Shown here: piece after piece, positions 34,946 through 46,400 of the stretch
Layout: each line of letters begins with the position of its first letter
How positions within the stretch are numbered: the stretch's first letter is position 1
From: Rostratula benghalensis
Taxonomy: Eukaryota > Chordata > Aves > Charadriiformes > Rostratulidae
Length of the DNA: 64,000 nucleotides
Reading direction: 5' to 3'
NCBI GenBank assembly: GCA_013399305.1
Contig: VXAI01000341.1
Span: forward strand, 539,785 to 603,784
Notes under the pieces: model-generated
What the model was told of the DNA's origin: nothing
Seen by the model: only the letters and a program-made list of their open reading frames with translations
Database searches by the model: none
Position numbers and translations under genes: made by a program

Positions 34946-37227
34946 AGCTGTATCCCTCAATGCTTCTTTTGTACTTAAATTTCTTTTGTCAAGGTTTGTT
35001 CTTGGTGTGCTGCTATTCTGAAAAATACGGTATTACAGGAAAAGATAATCATGTAGTGGGATTTTAATATTGTAGAAGAGAGTGAGTACATCATCCACTT
35101 AAAATAATGAATATAGCCAACAGTTGCAGAATTTAACAGTGCACAGATTGTAAGATACTCCAGGGCATCCGTCTTTAGTAGGAGGGATTCAAATCTATAG
35201 ATCTTTTCAGCTTTCATCTATGAAATCACTTGAGCACTTGTGTTTTTCATTTGGCTTTCTGCTCTATTTGATTGTGGCCATGTTTGAATAATGAGAGAGT
35301 GGAAATTGGGTTTATTGGACTTAATTTTGTCCACAGCAAGATGTACATTGCCATGAAATATGATACAATTCCCAAGCAGAAGGAGATGGGCTTCTCTTCA
35401 AGTCAGTCTTCAGTGCTGGTGTCTTGGTCTTTAATACACAGGGCTGAGAGGTAGCAGGAAATGGTGAAAATTGCAAGGGAGAAGTGGGTTTAAATGTCAG
35501 TAATCTCTACCCCTGCTTCAGAGAGAGAACTGAAAATTACTACTCTCTCTTGGCTCTTGCCCTAATGCAGGTTGTTGCTCTGCATTTGTTTGATGGTATT
35601 TCGCCTTTTCTTTAAGTGAACAAAGGCAAAAAAATATTGGGGAAAGCATATTACATAGTACTGTTGACAAAAAAAAAATGTCTGTCCAAACACCTCATAT
35701 TGTTGGATGTAGTTACTTTTTGGGTGGAAAAAACTCCTTCAAAAGACTCCTTCCAAGGGTGGATGGACACAGTAGGAGATACTGGCCATGACTGAGGAAT
35801 AGCTGAAGTCTTTGATTGGATGCAGTTGAGTAAAAAAAGCTCCAAAGAAATGTGATACAAAATCTTCCAGAGCCCTGAAATCATGCACAGCCCATCTAGC
35901 AGCCACACTCCAGGTTGGAGCCTCCCAGCCACCACACTTCTGTCTTAAAAACCAAAACAGGAATCTCAGATGTGTGAAGAACCATTTAAACAAACAAACA
36001 AAGAATGTCGTTGCTCACATGTTCTGGTTTCCATGGTTATTGCAGACTGTGGCATTCACTGCACTCTAGATATCAAATGTAGATATAGCCAGTTTCACCT
36101 GGAAAAGTGGTCGGATTATATCTTCTTTTTAAAGTGCAGATTTTGTCTGTTTGTTCTTAATCTACAGTTTCTGGGGGACTGCTTCTTTGTTTATGGGTTT
36201 TGTGTGCAGGCACGCATGCAGAGATGACACCGAGTAAGATCCTTAGTGAGTCTGTTGGCTCTTCTTTATAGTGCTGGGGTTTAGCCGTTGTCTTAGAAGT
36301 AACTCAGTGCAGTGCATGCCCATATCAAAGATGAAGGGTGGGAAGTCAATTTTTGGCTAAGAGTCACTGCTTTCTCAGCAGATTCAGCAGTTACACAGCA
36401 AGAATGAACTGACAGTGATACAAACCTCAGAGCCTGAGATTTTGGCACAGGGTCTGGAACGGCACTGGCTGGCTCCTATGGAGGTCAAAACAGATTGTGC
36501 CATGATGCCTTCTGGCTTAGAAAGTCTGTGAACCAGTGCAAGAAGAGGAGTCTCCATTTAAATTTTTGAAAAGGGGTGGTTTATTCAATTGTGTATACTG
36601 CAAAGGCATTGCACTGCGCTGCATTATTGTTGCTGATTTGATTGGAAATGAAATTTCACCTTTCCTCCTCTTAGCAGTACCTGGGACTTGGTGCATTTTT
36701 GAACTGTGGATAAATTCAGCCTCAAAGGTTTTTTTGCATTTTCACATGGGAATAGCTGTCTTGTTATGATGACGTGACCCCAAAATTTGCTATTCACTAT
36801 GTCAAGAAGATTGTCTCATAGCTGTATGCACATTTTATGAAAATGTTTCTCTTACGATGTTTCAGGGGGAGGGGGAAATTATAACTAGGATCCAAGGCTC
36901 CTGTGCAAGGAGAAGGCTTTACAAGTCAGTACATGGGTTTGTTTGCTCTGTGTTCAATCTCTCCTTGTGCCCAGTGCAGTTCGTCACTAATCCAGCTGTA
37001 TTTGAGCTGCAACTGTAATGTACCAAGAGAAATCCATCATTTTCTGAGAGGCAGAAAGTATAGTGGAGTACAAGTCTTACTGAATGAGAAATGTGGAAGC
37101 ACAAGGCTGTTCCAGCACAGAACAGTAACAGATACTGATGCTCCTCCTTCCTTTCTTCAAAGAGGTCTTGGTGGTCACACAACACTTTAAATGGGAAAAA
37201 AATTGGGGCAGGGGTAGAGAGGGAAAC
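34946..37227. other. Intronic sequence, no gene recognised
   Basis: Unique-looking intron between two CR1 pieces. Short open frames occur on both strands without recognisable motifs. Confidence 0.6.
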
Positions 37228-37340
37228 AGAATCATGGAGTCATTCAGGTTGGAAAAGACCCTTGGGATCATTGAGTCCAACCATCAGCCTTTACAAAGTT
37301 CTCCCCTCCACTCTATCCCCCACCACCACATCTAAATGTT
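37228..37340 (-). mobile_element. Short CR1 3' tail
   Basis: About 110 bases that match, on the minus strand, the 3' end of the CR1 at 18558. The shared part runs from the terminal CAGAATCAT motif through CATTCAGGTTGGAA, ACCCTTGGGATCAT and CCAACCATCAGCC to CACCACATCTAAATG. It is a severely 5'-truncated insertion of the same or a sister subfamily. Confidence 0.85.
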
Positions 37341-40300
37341 TACTATAGACGAAGTTTAGTACATATCGCTGCATGTTATCTGAACTGGAGACAGCAGTGG
37401 AGTTAACAAATTCATTTCATTTTTAGTTTTGCTTTTCTCTGCTAAAAGACACATTTTCTTTTGCCTTTGACACCTGTAGCCGTTTGCCGCACCAGTGGAA
37501 ATGGGAGAGTAAAAATATCCCTATGATAATTTGGTAGTACTTAACACCAACTGTGCCATCACATTGCACAGGCATAAAAATGAATAGATGAGGTACAGAA
37601 AATCAGTCTGTAAATCCATACAAATCGTGGGTTTTCTGCATCTACTGATTTTCCATTGTCTATATTCATTAACAGAGAGCAAAATGGATGAATTAGTTCC
37701 AGGCAGCTGTTCGTCTAACTTCCCCAAGCTGCACATGCTGACAGTGTTTACGATATTTTCACTTGCAAATAAATTTTAAAAAATATCTCCAGTTTCTGTT
37801 ATCTCTTCCAGTTTTTGTGTAGCCTTCTGAGGCCAGGGAGCCCACTGCTGCTGTTGTGCTTCCCTGAAGCCCGGCTCTGATTGCATAGCTGCCTTCATAC
37901 AAAGATTTTGTTTCAGAGTGGATTTTGCGTCGATCCTTTCACTTCTCCTAATTGTTCCCAGACTTCAGCCACCAAGTCTTGTGTAGGGGTGTACATTTTC
38001 CAATAGGAAGTCATAGCCCATGGGGAAAAGGAGCTTGGAGGAGGGTTGGGGGTGTCCCACTGCCCCACACACAGCTGGTGGAAGGAGGGTGGAAGGATGC
38101 TGTATATGACTTCAGAAGATGAGCCCTACCAGCAGACCCAGGCATAAGAGGCCATATCAGACAAGAGACCAAAGACTGCCATCTGGAAGAGGGGCAGATG
38201 CTTAGACGCTTGGATCTGCCTGGAAAACACAACTGAGTAGTTTGGGATACAGATAGCATGTCAGAAAGAAAGACTGCATAGGTTATTAATATGGTAGGTG
38301 GCTTTCTTGGAAGATGACTTCTTAAGCTGTTACTTTTCTCCCTTTTTGCGGCTTGATGCTGATTACAAGAGAAGAGGAATATCATACATATTAGCTATTT
38401 AGACACTAGAGTTAACTCACAATGCCAAAAACTAAACTTATCTCTGATTAAAATTTAATTACTCCCAAGCTTCCACTAGTTACTTGCATTCAGTTTCACA
38501 CCATCGGAAAGTGCTCATCAACCAGTGTTGGATTTAACAGGAATTTGGCAGATGTTAGTGAAGTGCTGGAGCAAATCCAAACCACAAGATCTGCGGCATA
38601 TCATATGTTTGAAAATTGGCAGGTGAGAGAAAAATCACAGCCCTGGAAACAGCAAGGACTGGACACAGATCCCCTCTCATCAAACAGCCAAAAGGTTGGA
38701 TCGTCACCTCCAGCATCTGGAAGGCCAGCATGAGTCAAGAATTACTGTGTCAGATGTCTCCGTGAAGTGTAAAAGCAACAGATACTGTATTACTGTTTTT
38801 TAGAGTGCTTTATGTGAGGAACACTGGTATCTCCATGGAAATCTTCAGGGGGGAAAAAAAAAAAAAAGCAAACCCAGCCTGCTCTGAGGCAATTTAGCAA
38901 ATTAGCTATGTTTTATAAAGCTTAGGTTTCCATTGCAGGTTTTACTTCTTTTTGAAGACATTTATTCAGAAACAGGGTCCATGTTCACTGAGACACTAAT
39001 TTATTCCTGTTACGTATTTTCTTCCTATTGCTGTCTGTGGTGTTTTAGCTTTCAACACTGCTTAGCTTTTTGCTACCAGGATCTGCTCCAGGTACAAGGA
39101 GAAGACCAGCACAAGTAGCTAACAAGTTTCAAGAAAGCTTGATCCATTTTTTTCATAAGTATATTGAAAAAGCACTAGCTTATATAAATGTATCAGTGTG
39201 TAGTATTGTGGTAACCTCAACTGCTGTAGTACAATGAGACTACAGAGTGAGCAGATGACTCTTTCAGGCAGACAGAAGCTAAAATAAAATTTTGGCTGGT
39301 ATAAATCTTTTTCAAAGAAATGCTTTGTAGTGGTTAAAGAGAAATTTAACACACTTCATGATTTAGTATCTATCAAGTTTTAAGGCATGCAAGAATCTTG
39401 ACAGTGGTTGTGCCACAAAAGTAAATCTCAACTTAAGACTTTTTCAATTGAAATAGCGTTTGGTGGAGTTGAGTGGAGTTTGAGTGAAAGATTAAATCTG
39501 ATTCACCCTTTGTTGGGATTGAGCTGATGGGCACAGAGACAAAGCAGGACTTGCCTTGTGTTGTTGCAGCATTTGATCCCTTATATATGATTTTACTTGT
39601 TCTCTGGTATATAGCAAAATGCATTTCACTTGCTCTTGTCCTCTTTAATACAACCTGAAATTGGCAGATCTCTGTTGCTAGGTAGACACTGCTTGGAAGA
39701 GAGGCTGAATCCTTCTGTTAATCCTGCTTCATCTTGTGGTGCTGACCTGGCATTTTTCCATCTCCTGGGGGTGATGTGAGTGAATGAGCATTGGTTTTGG
39801 TCTGTGGCTGGGAAATGAGTTAAGCCCATGCTAGGCTCTTAAGTGTTGCTTTAGATAACCTTAAGCCTAAGCTTAAAAGCTGTATTGAACTAGGGACTGT
39901 GTGCTGCCATGTTCTGCACTACCACATTAACAAGTTTAGACTGTGGTAGTCTGTTTCATTATGTAATGCCTTGTATTATTCCTAATAATTAATACTTAAT
40001 AATAAGTATCAAAAAGCATCAATCCCTTTCCATTTCAGATGAAAAATCTATCATTGCTGCATTTCAGTGCTCCATTTCATGTAGTATTTTCTGAAGATTT
40101 ATAGAGTACGTTTTGCAAAGTAATTCAGAAATACATGGACAGAAATTCTATTTCCAGCACTGAAACTTTTTCAAAAGCTGATAAGAAAAGAGCTATTTCT
40201 TTTTGAGCCCAAAAGGCAATCGATTTGAAACTCAGTGACGCAGGAGGCAGAAGGTACATGTAGGCTCTTGTAGAAGGTACATGTAGGCTCCCACTCTAGG

Positions 40301-40616
40301 GAGTGGGAAGAAATAGGGCAGTACAGGCTCTCTTCAGTTTTTTCAGAGCAAATCTGAAGCAGATGTTCCTTAGCCCTGAGACACTACTCTAAGCAAAAGC
40401 ACTAATCTAAACTGACCATAGTAAAGGCTGGCCCAATACTAACTCTGTCCGTCAAAGGCAAGGAGACGTGTACACAGGTAGCAAACCATGGGAGGGATTT
40501 CAGCTTTCCTGAGATATTTAAAGTGTGATGGGCTACACCTGTGCTATTGAGGGACATGGACACCTCCAGGCGGAGATTCAGAAGAGCATGTGCCAAAATT
40601 GAGCATCATGTACATC
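37341..40616. other. Intronic sequence, no gene recognised
   Basis: Non-coding intron with an A-rich tract near 38852-38868 and a two-copy short duplication at 40249-40290. No gene, RNA gene or element was recognised. Confidence 0.6.
40249..40290. repeat. Two-copy 19-bp direct repeat, 23-bp period
   Basis: AGAAGGTACATGTAGGCTC occurs at 40249-40267 and again at 40272-40290 with four bases between. It is probably a local duplication. Confidence 0.85.
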
Positions 40617-41847
40617 ACAGAATCATAGAATGTGTGGAGTTGGAAGGGACCTTTAAATGTCATCTAGTCCAACCCCCCTGCAATAATCAGGGACATCTTT
40701 AGATCAGATTGCTCAGAGTCTCACCAAGCCTGACCTTGAACACTTCAAGGGATGGTGCCTCCACCACTTCTCTGGGCAACCTGTTCCAGTGTTTTACCAC
40801 CCTCATTGTAAAGAACTTCTTCCTAATGTCTAATCTAAACCTACCCTGCTCTAGTTTAAAACCATTGCCTCTCGTCCTATCGCTACACTCACTCGTAAAG
40901 AGTGCCTCCCCATCTTTCCTCTAGGCCCCTTCAGGTACTGCAAGGCTGCTATAAGGTCTCCCTGGAGTCTTCTCTTCTTCAGGCTGAACAACCCCAACTC
41001 TCTCAGCCTGTCTTCAGAGGAGAGGTACTCCAGCCCTCGGATCATCCTCTTGGCCCTCCATTGGACCTGTTCCAACAGGTCCATGTCCTTCTTGTGCTAA
41101 GGGCTCCAGAGCTGGATGCAGTACTCCAGGTAGGGTCTCACCAGAGCAAAGTAAGGGAGGAGAATCAACTCTCTTGATCTGCTAGCCATGCTTCTTTTGA
41201 TGCAGTCCCGGTAGCAATTGGCCTTCTGGGCTGTGAATGTGCATTGCCAGCTCATGTCCAGCTTTTCATCCACCAATACCCCCGGGTCCTTTTCCGCAGG
41301 GCAGCTCTCTATCACGTCATCCTCCAGCCTGTATTGGTAATGAAGATTGTCGTGACCCAAGTGCAGGACCTTGCACTTAGCCTGGTTGAACTTCATGTGC
41401 CCACTTTTCTAGCTTGTCCAGGTGCCTCTGGATAGCATCCTGTCCCTCTGGCATGTCAACTCCACCACAAAGTTCGGTGTCATCTGCAAACTTGATGAGG
41501 GTGCACTTGATCTCACTGTCTATATCACTGATGAAGATATTAAACAGCACTAGTCCAGGTATGAATCCCCGAGGGACACCACTTGTCACCCCTCTCCATC
41601 TGGACACCAAGCCATTGACCACTAGCTGGTATGACTGTCCAGCCTGTTCTTTATCCACCAAACAGCCCACCCATCAAATCTGTATCTCTCCAACTTAGAG
41701 CAAAGGGTGTTGTGGGAGACCATTCAAAGGCCTTGCAGAAGATAGGTGATATCCATTGCTCTTCCCTTGTCCCCTCTTCCCTACTCATGTAGTCACTCCA
41801 TTGTAAAAAGCCACTAGTATGGTCAGGCAGGACTTGTCCTTAGTAAA
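40617..41847 (-). mobile_element. CR1 LINE, 3' half of a split copy
   Basis: A minus-strand CR1 with a complete 3' terminus at about 40617. The ORF2 C-terminal part lies at 40851-41084 ([21 protein letters not shown]) and 41097-41396 (KCKVLHLGHD, AEKDPGVLVDEKLDMSWQC). The reverse transcriptase part at 41377-41670 has [17 protein letters not shown] and the catalytic KFADDTEL box. Several frameshifts separate these parts. It belongs to a different subfamily from the 18558 copy. At 41847 it is interrupted by a younger plus-strand CR1 and resumes at 42582. Confidence 0.9.
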
Positions 41848-42581
41848 TAACTCAATAACTCTGCTGGGGGCAGAGTGGCTGGAGCTGTCTGGCAGAAAAG
41901 GACCTGGGGGTGTTTGTCGACTGTGGGCTGAACATGAGCCAGCAGTGTGCCCAGGTGGCCAAGAAGGCTAACAGCATCCTGGCCTGGATCAGGAACAGCA
42001 TGGGGAGTAGGACGCAGGAGGTGATTGTCCCCCTGTGGTGGGCACTTGCAAGGTCCCTCCTCAAGGGTTGTGTCCGGTTTTGGGCCCCTTCCCACAAAAA
42101 AGACATTGAGGGGCTGGAGCATCTCTAGAGAAGGGCAATGGAGCTCGTTAGGGGTCTGGAGCACAAGTCTTGTGAAGAGAGGCTGAGGGAGCTGGGGGAG
42201 CTCAGTCTGGAGAAAAGGAGGCTGAGGGGAGACCTTCTTGCTCTGCCCAACTCCCTGAAAGGAGGGTGTAGCCGGGGGGGTGGGTCTCTTCTCCCAAGTC
42301 GTGGGCGGTGGGACAAGAGGAAATGGCCTTAAGTTGTGCCAGGGGAAGGTCAGATTGGAGATTAGGAAAAATATTTACACTGAAAGTGTTCTGAAGCCGT
42401 GGAATGGGCTGCCCAGGGAAGGGGTTAAGACATGATCCCTGGAGGGACTGAAAAGTTGGGTTGATACAGCGCCGAGAGACATGGGTTAGTAATGGGTTTT
42501 TTCAGAGATGCATTGATGATTGGACTCGATGATCTTAAAGGTCCCTTCCAACCCAGACAATTCTATGATTCTATGATTCTA
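41848..42581 (+). mobile_element. CR1 LINE nested inside another CR1
   Basis: A 734-base plus-strand CR1, 5'-truncated within ORF2 and ending in ATTCTATG repeats. Translated pieces include [38 protein letters not shown]-like EERLREL and [12 protein letters not shown]. It carries stops and a G-run length change near 42271. The host element reads TAAA on both sides (41844-41847 and 42582-42585), consistent with a 4-bp target duplication. It must be younger than the copy it splits. Confidence 0.9.
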
Positions 42582-43495
42582 TAAAGCCATACTGGCTGTC
42601 TCAAATCACTTTCCTGTCTTCCACATGCCTTAGCATAGCTTCTGGGAGGATCTGTTCCATGATCTTCCCAGGCACAGCGCTGAAGTTGATATGTCAGTAG
42701 TTCTTGGGGTCCTCCTTTCTACCCTTTTTAAAAATGAATGTAATGTTTCCCTTCTCCCAGACACCAGGGATTTCAGCTGACTGCCATGACTATTCAAATA
42801 TCATGGTGAGTGGCCTGGCAACTACATCAGCCAATTCCCTCAGGACTCTGGGATGCATCTTATCAGGGCCCATGGACTTGTGTATGTTCAGGTTTTTCAG
42901 GTGTCCACGAACCTTCTCTTCTCTTACAGAGGGAAGGACTGTGTCCCCCAAGTCCCTCTCTTGAGGTCCTTCAGCTCGGGAGATGTGAGGAGAGAGGTTG
43001 CCAGTGAAGACAAAGGCAAAAGGGTTGTTGGAGAACCTCAACCTTCCTGTCTATTATTACCAGTTTGCCAGTCACTCATCATGGACAGTACACTTTCTTT
43101 AACCTTCCTTTTCTGGTTGACATGTGGGTAGAAGCACTTCTTGCTATTCTTAGCATCCCTTGCCAAGTTCAGCTCCAGCCATGCCTTGGCCTTCCTGACC
43201 TCATTCCTACATAGCTGGGCATTGTCTCTATACTCTTTCAGGATACCTGATTCTGCTTGAGCTACCTGTGCAGTTTCTTCTTGCCTTTTAGTTTAGTCAG
43301 CAGGTCCCAACTCAGCCATGCTTGTCTCTTCCATTTCTTGCTTGATTTCTTACAACTAGGGAATTGAGAGCTCTTGTGCTGTATGGAAAGTGTCCTTAAT
43401 GATCTGCCAGCTCTGTTCTTCCCCCTCGTCCCAGAGGACTGTTTTTTAGGGGGTCCTATTGACTAACTCCTTGAAGAGCTGGATATGTGTGAAGA
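42582..43495 (-). mobile_element. CR1 LINE, 5' part of the split copy
   Basis: Continuation of the element at 40617-41847 beyond the nested insertion. It covers the region upstream of and into the reverse transcriptase, including the frame at 42790-43041 with [19 protein letters not shown] and [11 protein letters not shown]. The similarity fades at about 43495 in the connector between endonuclease and reverse transcriptase, so the endonuclease and ORF1 are missing (5' truncation). Confidence 0.88.
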
Positions 43496-46400
43496 GGATT
43501 TACTGGAAATTATAGGCATTTGAGGTGTGTTGTAAATATAGCAGTCAATGCTAGGCAGAGGTACACTCGGGATTTCCCAATTAGCTTGAGTGAAATGGAG
43601 CCTTATTCTTTTATGGTTTTCTGTGATCTCACATCACATGTGCCTCACTTCCTTAGACTGGAATTCTGAGACAGTCCTGAGACAGTGCTGTGTGAAGATG
43701 AAACTCGGAAAGTAATACTGAGCCCCCCTAAATAACCTGAAATTCAAAAAGGCAGTGATTTTTTTAAGGCAGAAGACGCTGCTTTGTTCATACTTTTAAA
43801 AATCGGGCCGCTTGTTCAGACACTAACAAGAGGATCCAGTTTATGAAAGACTTGACACATTGTACACATTATGGGTACAATTTTTTTTCCTATAGGAAAA
43901 ATAATGAAGTGCAAAAGTTAATGGAAATGCAGGCCTGAAAAGTCCTGCTTGACACAGTCATAAGGATACAGGCTGCATAGGACTCAATTCCTACTGCTCA
44001 GCACAGCCCATTCCTCTCAAACCCCCATGTCATTTTGCTCTCAGTGGGACGATGCTTTTCTAAATATTCAGAGCCCAAAGAATTTTCTTGATTTGATTAA
44101 GACTATAACACTTCAACAGGAATAATTTCAATCAAGAACAGAATCTAAACTTGCTTCAGAAGCTCCTTCACTGACCTATGGAACAGGAGCTCCATGAAAA
44201 GCACACACTTTATCCGTTGTGGCACATCTCTGTCACAGCTTGTTGTCATTCTCAGGATAACATTTGGGTAGCCAGTTTTCAAGAGCTAAAATATTTTTCT
44301 AGCACTCCATAGCTCTTTCCATCCTTGGCCTACCAGCCTGTGTGTGAAATGAGTCTTTATATACCTAAGAGCTCTTGGAGGATGCTGTGATACGTCCGAT
44401 GTGCAATGTCATCATTTCTGCAACACCTTGTGCTACCTTGTGTTGTGCATCACAGGCCTAGAATAAATATCTAGCTGCTCCTCCGGCAACCTAAAGCTTC
44501 TCTGCATGAATGAGGTAATACAAATCTTTCCCACTGACTGCCCAAATAAATGATGGGCCATGTTCACAAAATCATAACCTATCATCATTCACACCTTTGC
44601 TACGTGCTAACTACACGTATGCCATAGTTTGCCTAACCTTGACCACCAAGGATAGTGTGGACTGAATGCATAATTTCACAGAGAAAACTGAGGATGCCCT
44701 GCAACAAGGACAGTCTTTGTTGTGCTGTCATCTTGCTGTGTGGGTGGCAGAGAGACTGGCAGCATGGGAAATTTTGCTGACACAGCCATTATATTGTCAA
44801 CAATCAGTTGGAAATGTTTCTTCAAGTAAGTGTATTCTGGCCTATGAAGAATGTCCTTAGCTTTAAGCTAAGCTATTAGAGGATCAAGTGTCTACTAATT
44901 TTCTAATATGCTCAGTTATTGTTGGTAAAACCAGGTCTTTGCCTGATCAAGCACACATAACTGAAAGAAACTCAAATCAAAAGTATTTCTATGGGTATAG
45001 ATTTTGGTTTCACTTGTCTTTTTCAAAAAATCACTTTTAGAGAATACCAGTTATATTGAGACAGGTCTTCTGAGTGTGAATCTTCTATCATGTCCTTTTT
45101 CATGTGGTGTTTGATCATGTGGTCAACTCTAACTGGAATTTGTTTTGTGGCAGAAGAAGAGTACATATAGATATATACACACAAGCACAGCTAGTTCTTC
45201 TAGCAGTTCTAGAGGTAGAGAAATGAATATTGTTTCCACCCTGCAATCAGACTATAGCACTACCTTGCTGGTTATAGCTCCCCAAAGGTGAGAAAGTGGT
45301 AATTCAGCAAATGTTGCCACTGGGATGTAGCACGTCAGCCAGAAAGAAGGCTTTTTTCTTCCCCCACCATATTCTGCTATGTTGGGTTCTGCAGAAGGAA
45401 AAATGTTGATAAATGTTAAAAAAAGTCTGGGATATTATGAGCTTAATTTGTGCTCGGTGCTGAGGGAGCTTCCTTGGTCCATTAGACCTCTACAGGGAAT
45501 ATAAATAAGGTTGTCAGGAGATTTGAGACATGTGCTGTGGATCCACAGCCCTGGCCAGAATTGCTCTATAAGTGGCCCTCCTGCATGGATGCACCTAAGA
45601 AAAGCAATTTATAAAATCCTGTGGCTCTAACGGAGTAGCTGAGCCTCGGTGTTCCCAAACAAACAGCTAAAGGGCAAGACCTGGCTCAAACAGAAAATAC
45701 CACTGAAGCTAATCCAGGGTTTTGTTGGGCTGCCCCAGTTTCCACAACCATGGCAGCACTTATGAAGGAGTTGTTCGGCAAACAATGGTGGCAGTGAGCT
45801 CCTGGTGAAGTCATGGAGCTGCTGCGTGTCTGCTCCATCACTGTCACGTCCTTTGGGCATGGTAACTGCAGGGTTAGCAGGGAGCCATCTCCCACTCCAC
45901 TCAGGTCTAATTTTTCCTCTCCAATAGAATAACCTTATGGGGTAACATCCTGCATATCCAAGGTACCGTTCATCCCCAGGTAATCCTTAAAATAGATTAT
46001 AAATGAGAGCTGAAGGCATGACCCCACACTGTAAATTTTGACCACTGGAATTTTTGCAGCAGGGGGAGGTTAGATGTCAGGTCAAGGAGGTGTCCAAAAT
46101 TGTTGGCATTGGAAGCATCCTTGGTTTTGGAGTTAAGGGAACAGAATGCTGAGAAGTGGGTATGAGGCTGAGGGAAACTCCAGGCTGGGTTGTGTTTTCC
46201 AGAGAGGCTCTTCTGGGGAAGGAAAGCAAGTGGGAAACAGTGAAGAAATAAAACTGGAAGCAGCAGTTCACTACTCAATGAGCAGATGTAGAAGTGGTTT
46301 TTAGAAATGACACGTGAGACAGGCAGGGGAAGGTAATTTAAGATCCCCTTTAGTGCCAGCAGCATGCCCAGAGAGCTGTAATGCAGGGTCCACATGAATG

